A stretch of DNA of 64,000 nucleotides, from positions 1-64,000 of the forward strand of contig JAFRSU010000016.1 in the NCBI GenBank assembly GCA_017427415.1, written 5' to 3'. The notes under the pieces were generated by a model that saw only the letters and a list, made by a program, of their open reading frames with translations, did not search any database and was not told the origin of the DNA. Shown here one piece after another: positions 25,547 to 32,938 of the stretch (position 1 is its first letter; every line of letters starts with the position of its first letter). The stretch comes from Lachnospiraceae bacterium (lineage in GTDB: Bacteria; Bacillota; Clostridia; Lachnospirales; Lachnospiraceae). The position numbers were made by a program, and so were the translations under genes.

Positions 25547-26428
25547 TTATTCATCTAATATTTTTAATATAACATTTGAAATCTCTTGAAGAGTGTCTTG
25601 ATTTTTAGGACGTATGATAGTGTAAAAACGGACGTTACCAGCTATTTTTAAACATCGGAATCTTTCTTCCTCCGGAAAAGAAGAAAGAGCGTAGGGGAAC
25701 TCTAAAAACAGGCATTCCATTACTCTGAGATATTTGTTGAGGCCGGTAACTTCTTCTATTTTTACTTTGGGGATGTCATCCGTCATAAGTTTGAATATGG
25801 TAGTTAATTTCTCTGGAGAATCACAATAATCAGAGGTGTTTAAATATGAATACTTACCCCTGGTGTTATTTATCTCAAATAAGCAGGATGCGTTAAGTTC
25901 CAAAGTTACATCCGGACAAAGTTTTTGTATAGGAAACGATGGAGGAACCATCATGTCATCACATGAATTAACGATTGCTATATCATCACTCAGATATCGA
26001 CATCCATGTTTCAATAGTTCGAGAGATGTGGTGGATTTGCCTGCACCACTGACACCGGATACAAAAAAGCACTGATCATTGCGGACAAGTGCCGAACAAT
26101 GAAATGCGCTATGGCCCATCTGAGTCAGGAGCAAAGCAAGCCCCCACCCGGCTATAAAAGGAGTAATCTGTTCAGAAGTATAGTTTTCTTTTATGGTATA
26201 AACAATCTCTTTACCCGAAATTACCCGAATTGCCCCGAATTTAAACAATACCATGGAACAATCCTTCCCTATCTGAACACCCAGCTTGTTACTTGTGATA
26301 TTTTCAGTTTCAAATATACCGCTGTGAATACTCACTTCAGGATCAGAAAATGGAGTCTCTGATTGAGGTATATTAAACAACGGAATATCCGATATAAATT
26401 TCTTACCATATAACAGATAATAAAACAT
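25547..26428 (-). CDS. HPr-kinase-like peptide kinase 2
   Basis: A 293-residue paralogue of kinase 1: AFHCSALV near 108-115, P-loop SGVSGAGKST (124-133) and YLSDDIAIV (145-153). Precursors 4 and 5, encoded divergently, end in Arg and Gln, not Ser, so the C-terminal Ser phosphorylated by the known paeninodin kinase is missing; this kinase may act on an internal Ser or Thr, on precursors 2 or 3, or have another role. GAGG lies seven bases upstream of the ATG. Confidence 0.8.
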   Translation of the reverse strand: MFYYLLYGKKFISDIPLFNIPQSETPFSDPEVSIHSGIFETENITSNKLGVQIGKDCSMVLFKFGAIRVISGKEIVYTIKENYTSEQITPFIAGWGLALLLTQMGHSAFHCSALVRNDQCFFVSGVSGAGKSTTSLELLKHGCRYLSDDIAIVNSCDDMMVPPSFPIQKLCPDVTLELNASCLFEINNTRGKYSYLNTSDYCDSPEKLTTIFKLMTDDIPKVKIEEVTGLNKYLRVMECLFLEFPYALSSFPEEERFRCLKIAGNVRFYTIIRPKNQDTLQEISNVILKILDE

Positions 26429-26445
26429 ATTGTGCCTCGCATAAT

Positions 26446-26463
26446 TCTAACAGTTGTGTTAGA
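26446..26463 (+). promoter_or_regulatory. Operator copy, precursor 4 promoter
   Basis: TCTAACA-GTTG-TGTTAGA is a perfect 7-4-7 inverted repeat, the best copy of the set, and ends four bases upstream of the -35 hexamer of the precursor 4 promoter. It also lies inside the transcribed leader of the divergent kinase 2 operon. Confidence 0.75.
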
Positions 26464-26467
26464 TATC

Positions 26468-26496
26468 TTTACATATTTCTCAAAATAGTATATCAT
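26468..26496 (+). promoter_or_regulatory. Sigma-A promoter of precursors 4 and 5
   Basis: TTTACA, 17 bp, TATCAT. About 55 bases separate it from the ATG at 26557. Confidence 0.7.
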
Positions 26497-26515
26497 ACAA
26501 TTGTATTTAAAGCAA
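26487..26515 (-). promoter_or_regulatory. Promoter of kinase 2 and cyclase 2
   Basis: On the minus strand TTGCTT (26515-26510), 17 bp, TATACT (26492-26487). Its -10 overlaps the -10 of the plus-strand precursor 4 promoter by two bases, so the two should compete. Confidence 0.6.
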
Positions 26516-26556
26516 TCAGAAACAATTGCATATATATGTTAAAGGAGATATCTATT

Positions 26557-26751
26557 ATGAAGACATGGAAAGAAGCAGATGTTATTGAACTTGAGATTAA
26601 GTCTACATTTCAGAATCATGAAGGTACGGAAGTAGACAATTGGATCAAAGGAGAAGTTCCCCCTGCAGGTACTGTTTTAGATGTAGGTACCGATTATGAT
26701 GAGAGTGGTCTTACAGCTACAGCATCATTACATGAGAACGGGACAAGATAA
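26557..26751 (+). CDS. Lasso-type precursor peptide 4
   Basis: A 64-residue peptide with the shared leader (MKTWKEADVIEL, Thr17). With Thr17 as the penultimate leader residue the core starts Q-N-H-E-G-T-E-V-D, giving acids at positions 7 and 9 that could close a lasso ring. The tail is long (about 37 more residues) and acidic, with GTDYDES, ending NGTR. AAAGGAGA precedes the ATG by eight bases; a start seven codons earlier would place the ribosome site inside the gene. Gln as first residue is unusual for known lasso peptides, so the cut site could instead be one residue later. Confidence 0.75.
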   Translation: MKTWKEADVIELEIKSTFQNHEGTEVDNWIKGEVPPAGTVLDVGTDYDESGLTATASLHENGTR

Positions 26752-26777
26752 TTAAAGGAAATAAGGAGATTTTTATT

Positions 26778-26969
26778 ATGAAAAAAGTATGGAAAAATGC
26801 ATCGGTTGAAGAATTAGAAATTCAGGCAACAGCTAAGGAATTTACTGCAATTATAGAATTTGATGGAGTTGAAAGAGCAGCAGATGGGTCACTTAGCGGC
26901 TACATTGTTGGTCATGGTGAAGGTAGCGGTATGGATAGCGAAGTAATACTTCATGAAAAGTTACAGTAA
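26778..26969 (+). CDS. Lasso-type precursor peptide 5
   Basis: A 63-residue peptide, 26 bases after precursor 4. Leader MKKVWKNASVEELEI with Thr18; the predicted core starts K-E-F-T-A-I-I-E, placing Glu at position 8, then FDG. The tail contains Gly/Ser-rich turns (GHGEGSG) and ends EKLQ. AAGGAG precedes the ATG. It shares promoter and operator with precursor 4 and is followed by a terminator. Lys as first core residue is unusual, so the processing site is uncertain. Confidence 0.72.
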   Translation: MKKVWKNASVEELEIQATAKEFTAIIEFDGVERAADGSLSGYIVGHGEGSGMDSEVILHEKLQ

Positions 26970-26993
26970 TTGATTATTTGTTTTGTGATATGG

Positions 26994-27027
26994 AATCCGG
27001 AGTCAAAAGACTTCGGATTTTCTTTTT
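26994..27027 (+). terminator. Terminator after precursor 5
   Basis: An 11-bp stem AATCCGGAGTC/GACTTCGGATT (one G-T pair) with loop AAAA followed by TTCTTTTT. It separates the precursor pair from the PqqD-exporter operon. Confidence 0.85.
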
Positions 27028-27029
27028 GT

Positions 27030-27058
27030 TTGCATTTGTATTACAAATATGATAAAAT
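27030..27058 (+). promoter_or_regulatory. Promoter of the PqqD-exporter operon
   Basis: TTGCAT, 17 bp, TAAAAT, overlapping the end of the preceding terminator. No operator copy is seen upstream. Confidence 0.6.
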
Positions 27059-27089
27059 ATAAATGAATATGCATTTGGGGAGGTTTACC

Positions 27090-27353
27090 ATGGACAAAAA
27101 TACAAAAATCACATTAAAAAAGAAGCTTAATGTTACAGATCTGGCAGGGGAAAAGGTAATGGTAGATTTTGATAACGGAAAATATTTCCTTATCAAGGGT
27201 GTCGGAAATGATATATGGGAGATGATCCAGAACGAGATTACACCCAATGAGATCATAGAAAAGCTCCTTTCCGAGTACGATGTCGGTAGGGAAGAATGTG
27301 AGAAGTCTGTTATGGAATTCCTTGAGAAGATGGAAGGGTATAATTTTATTTAA
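27090..27353 (+). CDS. PqqD-like RiPP recognition protein 2 (lasso B1 type)
   Basis: An 87-residue PqqD-family protein: VTDLAGEKVMVDFDNGKYFLIKGVGNDIWEMI in part, then ITPNEIIEKLLSEYDVG and a helical C-terminus. This is the RRE that binds precursor leaders for the B2 protease and cyclase. I start at ATG 27090, which has GGGGAGG six bases upstream; the ATG at 27063 does not. It differs clearly from the first PqqD protein, so each may serve its own precursor set. Confidence 0.88.
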   Translation: MDKNTKITLKKKLNVTDLAGEKVMVDFDNGKYFLIKGVGNDIWEMIQNEITPNEIIEKLLSEYDVGREECEKSVMEFLEKMEGYNFI

Positions 27354-27366
27354 TCCGGTATAAAAT

Positions 27367-29046
27367 ATGGGGAAACTTAAAGAGGTTTGGAAGGATAGGG
27401 ATAATCAGTACCAATATGCCAAGTGGCTTATGAAATACTCTAAACCATATATGGGACGCATTGCCCTAATGATGGTATTTAGTATTACATCAACCGTTGT
27501 TTCGCTGTGGATGGTACAGATATCCAAAAATATTATTGATAATGCTACCGGTGGCAATAAATTTTTAACCTTGCTTATAGTTTATTTTAGTCTTATGGTA
27601 GCTATGCAGGTGGTGGGTATAGTATCCACATTGTTATCTGCAGTGTTAAATGAAAAATTTTCATTTGGTATAAGAAAACAAATATATGACAAGATCATCA
27701 GATCGCACTGGATGGATGTAAAAAGGTATCATACAGGAGATCTCATGACAAGGCTTACCAGTGATGCCGGAGCCATAGCGGATGGTATTATCGGTACTAT
27801 ACCGAGTATTATCATATTGTTTGTAGAACTGCTGATGGTATTTGTTACACTGTTCATTTATTCACCCCTGCTTGCGTTGTTTGCTATGCTTGTAGCACCG
27901 GTGGCTGCGTTAGTGTCATTTTTCCTTGGCAAGAAGCTAAAGAAGCTTCAGGTTAAAGTACAGGAATCAGAGTCCAATTACCGCTCATTCCTTCAGGAAA
28001 GCTTGGCAAATCTTCTTGTTGTAAAATCGTTTGCTAACGAAGATTACTCGGTGGACAGATTGACAACGCTCAGAGAGGAGCGCTTTAACTGGGTATTTAA
28101 AAGAACAAAGATGAGCATAGCCAGCAGTACGGTTATGTCTATGACATTCCAGTTAGGATATATAGTTGCATTTGCATATGGTGCATGGCAGATATCTACC
28201 GGTCAGATAACTTATGGTACTATGACAGTGTTCCTTACATTGGTTAACAGGGTGCAGAGTCCTATCATAGGGTTGGCGCAGCAGATACCGAGGGTCGTAT
28301 CGGTACTTGCTTCAGCAGGGCGAGTTATAGAGTTGCAGAATATCCCTATGGAAGAGCGTTTACCTGAAAAGGTGACATCTGACAAGATCGGTGTGGATAT
28401 AGAGAACCTGACATTCGGTTATACAGATGAGATAGTACTTGACGATGTTTCACTTAATATCAAGCCGGGTGAGTTCGTAGCTATCATCGGTGAGTCCGGT
28501 ATAGGAAAGACCACGTTGCTGCGTATTATCATGTCATTTATGGGTAATTATACCGGAAAGGTTGATTTCTATGACGAAAAGGGCATAACCGATCCGGCTA
28601 ATGCCAATACCAGAAGGTTTATATCATATGTACCTCAGGGGAACACCTTATTCAGTGGTACGGTCAGGGAAAATATCCGTATGGGTAAGCTTGATGCTAC
28701 AGATGAGGAAATGTGGGATGCATTGAAGCTTTCTGCGGGATATGACTTTGTAAAAGAACTGCCTAATGGTCTTTATACTGTCATCGGTGAGAGAGGACAT
28801 GGTATCTCGGAAGGTCAGGCACAGCGTATAGCCATAGCCAGAGCATTTGTAAGAAAGGCTCCGCTGCTTATCCTTGATGAAGCCACCTCAGCTCTTGATG
28901 AGAATACGGAAAAGGAAGTAATAAAAGGTCTTCAGCAGCTTGAGCCGCGTCCGACCTGTATAGTAGTAACTCATAGAAAGAGCATACTTACTTATTGTGA
29001 CAGAGAGATCAAGATTGAGAACAAAAACATGGAAGAGATACAGTAA
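27367..29046 (+). CDS. ABC exporter for the RiPP products (half transporter)
   Basis: A 559-residue half transporter. Residues about 25-310 hold six membrane helices; residues about 340-559 are the ATPase with Walker A GESGIGKTT, signature ISEGQAQR (a variant of LSGGQ) and Walker B LLILDEATSALD, then a His in VVTHRKS. It has no N-terminal C39 peptidase domain, which fits a pathway where B2 removes the leader. It would act as a homodimer to export the mature peptide and give immunity. It starts 13 bases after PqqD 2. Its last 38 bases overlap the 3' end of the convergent kinase gene. Confidence 0.88.
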   Translation: MGKLKEVWKDRDNQYQYAKWLMKYSKPYMGRIALMMVFSITSTVVSLWMVQISKNIIDNATGGNKFLTLLIVYFSLMVAMQVVGIVSTLLSAVLNEKFSFGIRKQIYDKIIRSHWMDVKRYHTGDLMTRLTSDAGAIADGIIGTIPSIIILFVELLMVFVTLFIYSPLLALFAMLVAPVAALVSFFLGKKLKKLQVKVQESESNYRSFLQESLANLLVVKSFANEDYSVDRLTTLREERFNWVFKRTKMSIASSTVMSMTFQLGYIVAFAYGAWQISTGQITYGTMTVFLTLVNRVQSPIIGLAQQIPRVVSVLASAGRVIELQNIPMEERLPEKVTSDKIGVDIENLTFGYTDEIVLDDVSLNIKPGEFVAIIGESGIGKTTLLRIIMSFMGNYTGKVDFYDEKGITDPANANTRRFISYVPQGNTLFSGTVRENIRMGKLDATDEEMWDALKLSAGYDFVKELPNGLYTVIGERGHGISEGQAQRIAIARAFVRKAPLLILDEATSALDENTEKEVIKGLQQLEPRPTCIVVTHRKSILTYCDREIKIENKNMEEIQ

Positions 29047-29860
29047 AAGTAGTACCTTCCCCCAAAGTGCTTTCGGCACTTATAGTTCCACCGTGCCGTT
29101 CAATAATGGCACGTGCTATGGAAAGTCCGAGGCCACTGCCGGAGGATTCTCCGGGGGTGCGGGCATTTGAGACGGTATAAGTTCTTGTAAATATATGGGG
29201 TAGTGCCTCGGGCGCTATCCCATTTCCATTATCTGATACTGATATTATAAGCTTGGTATCAAATGGAAATGAAGTGTTATCGAATTTATAGTTAGCCGGG
29301 GTATCTGGTTTGTATATAGAGGCACTGAGTCGTATGTAGGTTGCTTTTTCCCCTGCATATTTGGCGGCATTGGTCATTAGATTATCCAGGACGCGTACTA
29401 TTTTCTGCGGTTCGATATTTATAGTACAGCTTAAATCACAAGGTACATCCAGTTGCATGTCGAACCGGTCATATCTTGAATCTATTATGGCATCATAGTA
29501 GTATTCTTCTAGGAATGTGCAGGCGTCTACCGGGGTAAGGTTCAGAGAATGAGATGCATCCTCTACACTAAACAGATAATACATATCGTTAATAAGGTCC
29601 TCCAAAGAAGCGGTACGCCTGTCTATCAGAGAGAGGATTTTTTTTGTTTCTGCAGCCGGGATGTTATCGGAAGAAAGTGCCAGGTCGACGGCACTGCGGA
29701 TGGCAGTGATAGGAGCCCTCAAGTCATGGGAGATATTGGCAAGCATCATTTCTCTTTCTTTCTGAAGAGTTTGCAACTTAGAATGTGCTTCTAATAGTTC
29801 ACTCGTAAGTTCTTCTACGGATTTTGTTTCGAGGTTTGGTGATTTAAATGCTTTGCTCAT
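29009..29860 (-). CDS. Soluble sensor histidine kinase
   Basis: A 283-residue kinase with no membrane segment. A coiled coil (about 10-38) leads to the HisKA domain with phospho-acceptor His45 in ANISHDLRAP, then the ATP-binding domain with an N box near MTNAAKYAG, SDNGNGIAP and SGSGLGLSIA. It is encoded 27 bases after the response regulator in the same direction and lies among RiPP genes, so it may control them, sensing a cytoplasmic or partner-derived signal. The signal is unknown. Confidence 0.88.
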   Translation of the reverse strand: MSKAFKSPNLETKSVEELTSELLEAHSKLQTLQKEREMMLANISHDLRAPITAIRSAVDLALSSDNIPAAETKKILSLIDRRTASLEDLINDMYYLFSVEDASHSLNLTPVDACTFLEEYYYDAIIDSRYDRFDMQLDVPCDLSCTINIEPQKIVRVLDNLMTNAAKYAGEKATYIRLSASIYKPDTPANYKFDNTSFPFDTKLIISVSDNGNGIAPEALPHIFTRTYTVSNARTPGESSGSGLGLSIARAIIERHGGTISAESTLGEGTTFTVSLPCFCSQS

Positions 29861-29887
29861 TCTTTTATCTCCTAAGGCAGATCAATG

Positions 29888-30583
29888 TCAATCATTTACT
29901 ATAAATTTATATCCCTTTGACCATACGGTTTCTATCATATTGTAAAGGGCATAATCGATGTTCATTTTTTTACGGAGCCGGCTTACGTTAACCATTATAG
30001 TACGTCTGTCAAGCTCGCTGTAGGAACCTAAAAGAGCTTTTCCAAGGGCTTCAAATGTGATAGTCTGATTCGGATGGGAACAGAAATACATAAGGATATC
30101 GTAATCACGGTTGGTAAGCTCCAGGTCTTTATCCATATAAAAAACCTTATGGAGAGCCATATCTATTTTTAGGTCACCAAATACAAGAGTATTCTGGTCG
30201 GTTTTAGGTGCGGTAAGCATGCAGGCACGCCTTAATTGTGCGTCAATGCGGGCTTTAAGTTCTTTCAGACTAAAGGGTTTGATGATATAATCATCTCCGC
30301 CGGTAACCAGTCCCTTTATCTTGTCGTCCTCGGATACTTTCCCGGTCAGGAATATTATGGGTACAGCGGAAAACTGCCTTATCCTGCCACATAGTTCGTA
30401 TCCGTCCATGCCGGGCATCATGACATCAAGGACTATAAGGTCGGGATGCTTGGTTTTGGCGATATTAAGACCGAGCAGGGGATTTGAAGCTGTATATACT
30501 TTAAAATCCTGCGAAACAAGATATTTTTTGTTCATCTCCAGAACTGCAGCATCATCATCAATCAATAAAAGTGTGGCAGCCAT
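29888..30583 (-). CDS. OmpR/PhoB-family response regulator
   Basis: A 231-residue regulator: receiver domain with LLIDDD, phospho-acceptor Asp53 in LIVLDVMMPGMDG, and Lys in LTGKVSEDD, then a winged-helix DNA-binding domain (LTNRDYDILMYFCSHPN, VNVSRLRKKM, WSKGYKF). ATG at 30583 has AGGGGGA upstream. It may recognise the palindromic operator shared by the precursor promoters, but OmpR-type proteins more often bind direct repeats, so this link is a hypothesis. Confidence 0.9.
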   Translation of the reverse strand: MAATLLLIDDDAAVLEMNKKYLVSQDFKVYTASNPLLGLNIAKTKHPDLIVLDVMMPGMDGYELCGRIRQFSAVPIIFLTGKVSEDDKIKGLVTGGDDYIIKPFSLKELKARIDAQLRRACMLTAPKTDQNTLVFGDLKIDMALHKVFYMDKDLELTNRDYDILMYFCSHPNQTITFEALGKALLGSYSELDRRTIMVNVSRLRKKMNIDYALYNMIETVWSKGYKFIVND

Positions 30584-30630
30584 ATGTTTCCCCCTGCATT
30601 TTGACAATTAATTACGAATTTCTTTCCTTG

Positions 30631-30659
30631 ATTATAACATACACGTTATTCAATCGCAA
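30631..30659 (-). promoter_or_regulatory. Promoter of the response regulator-kinase operon
   Basis: On the minus strand TTGCGA (30659-30654), 17 bp, TATAAT (30636-30631). The -35 sits in one arm of an inverted repeat shared with the divergent flippase promoter. Confidence 0.7.
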
Positions 30660-30679
30660 ATGCTATTTTCGTTGCGATT
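30652..30679. promoter_or_regulatory. Inverted repeat joining two divergent promoters
   Basis: AATCGCAA, 12 bases, TTGCGATT: an 8-bp perfect dyad. Each arm contains the -35 hexamer (TTGCGA) of one of the two divergent promoters, so it may be an operator or only mirrored -35 elements. Confidence 0.5.
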
Positions 30680-30700
30680 TTATGCGGAAAGTGGTATAGT
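30672..30700 (+). promoter_or_regulatory. Promoter of the flippase gene
   Basis: TTGCGA, 17 bp, TATAGT, about 35 bases before the ATG at 30737. Confidence 0.65.
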
Positions 30701-30736
30701 AGTACAGTAATACATTTATATAATCAGAGGACTATT

Positions 30737-32266
30737 ATGAAAATAGAACGTACTAAAAATGCAACACGGAATATTATGGTTAACGGAATGTCACAGATGA
30801 TGAGCTTATTGATTCCGTTTATCATGCGTTCAATAATACTTAATTTTCTGGGTATAGAATACCTTGGATTGGGAGGATTATTTAAATCAATACTTTCCAT
30901 ATTAAATCTTGCTGAGCTTGGTGTGGGAAGTGCTATGGTATTTAGTATGTACAAGCCTATAGCAGAGGATGATACGGAAACTATCTGTGCATTAATGAAG
31001 CTGTATAGAAAGTTTTATCGTTTAATTGGTTTGTTTATTCTGACTGTGGGTCTGTTACTGACGCCTTTTCTCCCGAACCTGATCAATGGAGAGGTAACAG
31101 CGGATGTAAATCTGTATGTAATTTATTTTATGAATCTTGGAAACACGGTTCTTACATATTGGCTTTTCGCATATAAGAATAACCTGCTCTGTGCACATCA
31201 GCGTGTTGATGTAAGTGGTAAGATTACTATGCTGATTCGCTTGGCAGAATATCTCTTAAAAATACTGGTATTGGTATTATTCAGAAATTATTATGCTTAC
31301 CTTGTCGTTCAGACGATCTCACAGGTAGCAATTAATATTTTTATAGCATTAAGAGTCCAAAAGCTGTACCCTGCTTATTCACCAAGAGGAGAGCTTCCAA
31401 AAGAAAAAGTACATGGCATAGCGACTCGTGTCAGAGATCTGTTTACATCTAATTTTTCTTATGTAATATCAAATTCGGCTGATACGTTGGTTGTTTCATC
31501 ATTTTTAGGATTGACCGTACTGGCAATATATCAGAATTATTATTACATAACTTCATCTCTTAAAACAATGATAGAAGTCATAGTAGGAGCATGTATAGCA
31601 GGTATCGGCAACAGCTTGGTTACGGAAAGTGCCGAGAAGAATTACAAAGACTTTAAGAAGATGACTATCCTGTTCGGATGGCTGATGAGTGTATCCAGTT
31701 CCATGCTTCTTTGCATGTATCAGCCTTTTATGCATATATGGATGGGTGAAGCTCGTATGCTGGAGTTTGGATATGTCATCTGCTTTGTTATTTATTTCTG
31801 TTCTATAGGAATGAATAAGCTGACCGGCATGTTTAAAGATGCTGCGGGTATATGGAAGATAGATAAATGGAGACCTTTGACGGCGGCTCTTGTTAATCTT
31901 GCCCTGAATTTGACCACGGTTAATTGGATTGGACTGTATGGAGTTTTGCTCTCGACAGTTATTGCAACTGTATTTATTGAGATTCCCTGGGGATTACATA
32001 ATCTGTTTAAGGCAGTATTTCCTCATGAGCATCTGTGGAAATACGTGCGAATGTTTTGTGGTATAGTGGTGATAGAGATTATATGTTGTGCGGTATCATG
32101 GTTTGCCTGCTCGTTTATCCACTTAGGAGTATGGCCGACACTTATCATTAATGCAGGTATAAGTTTTGTGATCCCTAATATCATATTCTTTGCCGTATTT
32201 GGAAGAAACGAGATGTTCAAAGAGTCGGTAGCACAGATAAAAAGAGTTGTATTAAGGAGAAAATAG
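30737..32266 (+). CDS. Wzx-like polysaccharide flippase
   Basis: A 509-residue integral membrane protein with about 12-14 hydrophobic segments and the N-terminal pattern of oligosaccharide flippases (GIEYLGLGGLFKSILSIL, LAELGVGSAMVFSMYKPIA). It would move the lipid-linked repeat unit made by the enzymes encoded from 6521 to 21825 across the membrane for the Wzy-like polymerase. No other flippase is seen in the main operon, which supports this link despite the intervening RiPP genes. Confidence 0.88.
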   Translation: MKIERTKNATRNIMVNGMSQMMSLLIPFIMRSIILNFLGIEYLGLGGLFKSILSILNLAELGVGSAMVFSMYKPIAEDDTETICALMKLYRKFYRLIGLFILTVGLLLTPFLPNLINGEVTADVNLYVIYFMNLGNTVLTYWLFAYKNNLLCAHQRVDVSGKITMLIRLAEYLLKILVLVLFRNYYAYLVVQTISQVAINIFIALRVQKLYPAYSPRGELPKEKVHGIATRVRDLFTSNFSYVISNSADTLVVSSFLGLTVLAIYQNYYYITSSLKTMIEVIVGACIAGIGNSLVTESAEKNYKDFKKMTILFGWLMSVSSSMLLCMYQPFMHIWMGEARMLEFGYVICFVIYFCSIGMNKLTGMFKDAAGIWKIDKWRPLTAALVNLALNLTTVNWIGLYGVLLSTVIATVFIEIPWGLHNLFKAVFPHEHLWKYVRMFCGIVVIEIICCAVSWFACSFIHLGVWPTLIINAGISFVIPNIIFFAVFGRNEMFKESVAQIKRVVLRRK

Positions 32267-32932
32267 TTGAACGGATTATACTTAAATGCAATGTATTTTT
32301 GTGAAAAATTTGATTTTGATACGCAATGGGATTTTGCATGGCGGCATATAGGCGGAATGATGAATTCGCATTTTTATGATGTGATCACATACGCCGGAGC
32401 TTTTGCTGCCTGTGTTGTTATGTTTTTTGTAAAGAAGCATATAAAAATCAAATGGGTGAATATATTGCTGGTTTCGTTTATGTCTTTAGGGATTTACGGA
32501 GCTTGTGCGATCATGTCTGAAAGACTCAGGATGAACAGTAACTGGACTTTAGTAGCTTTCGTAGCTCCCATGGCTTATCTTACTATCATTGGTCTTCTCC
32601 GCAGGGAATGGATCTACCGCGTTATCGTGTACAGTACGGCTCTTTTTATCGGTGCATATAATTACATATACTGCATCATTAACGAAGATCATCATAAGAT
32701 GTGTTACACCTTCAAGTGGTTTATAATCGCCTTTGGAGTAGGCGGGTATGTAAAGAATATCGTTAGCGATATAAAACAAAAGAAGAAGTTATCAAATATG
32801 GTTGCGGCTACGACCGATGCCGTGGAAAACGCAGCAGAGACCAATACAGAGAAAACAGATGTCATATCCGCAGATAAAAATAACTCCGGGACATCTTCTG
32901 ACATCCCGGAATCCGATGATCCAAATAATTAA
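32267..32932 (+). CDS. Hypothetical membrane protein
   Basis: A 221-residue protein with about five membrane helices (AGAFAACVVMFFV near 45, ILLVSFMSLGIYGACAIM, WTLVAFVAPMAYLTIIGLL, VIVYSTALFIGAYNYIY, FIIAFGVGGYV) and a polar C-terminal tail rich in Thr, Asp and Asn. I do not recognise a family. The start is TTG directly after the flippase stop, with AAGGAG seven bases upstream, so it is co-translated with the flippase and may serve polysaccharide assembly. Confidence 0.7.
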   Translation: MNGLYLNAMYFCEKFDFDTQWDFAWRHIGGMMNSHFYDVITYAGAFAACVVMFFVKKHIKIKWVNILLVSFMSLGIYGACAIMSERLRMNSNWTLVAFVAPMAYLTIIGLLRREWIYRVIVYSTALFIGAYNYIYCIINEDHHKMCYTFKWFIIAFGVGGYVKNIVSDIKQKKKLSNMVAATTDAVENAAETNTEKTDVISADKNNSGTSSDIPESDDPNN

Positions 32933-32938
32933 CTTTTA

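Noticed and set aside
5333..26428. True HPr kinase/phosphorylase for carbon catabolite control
   Set aside because: The kinases lack the N-terminal HprK domain, occur as paralogues beside cyclases and precursors, and no ptsH-type gene is near.
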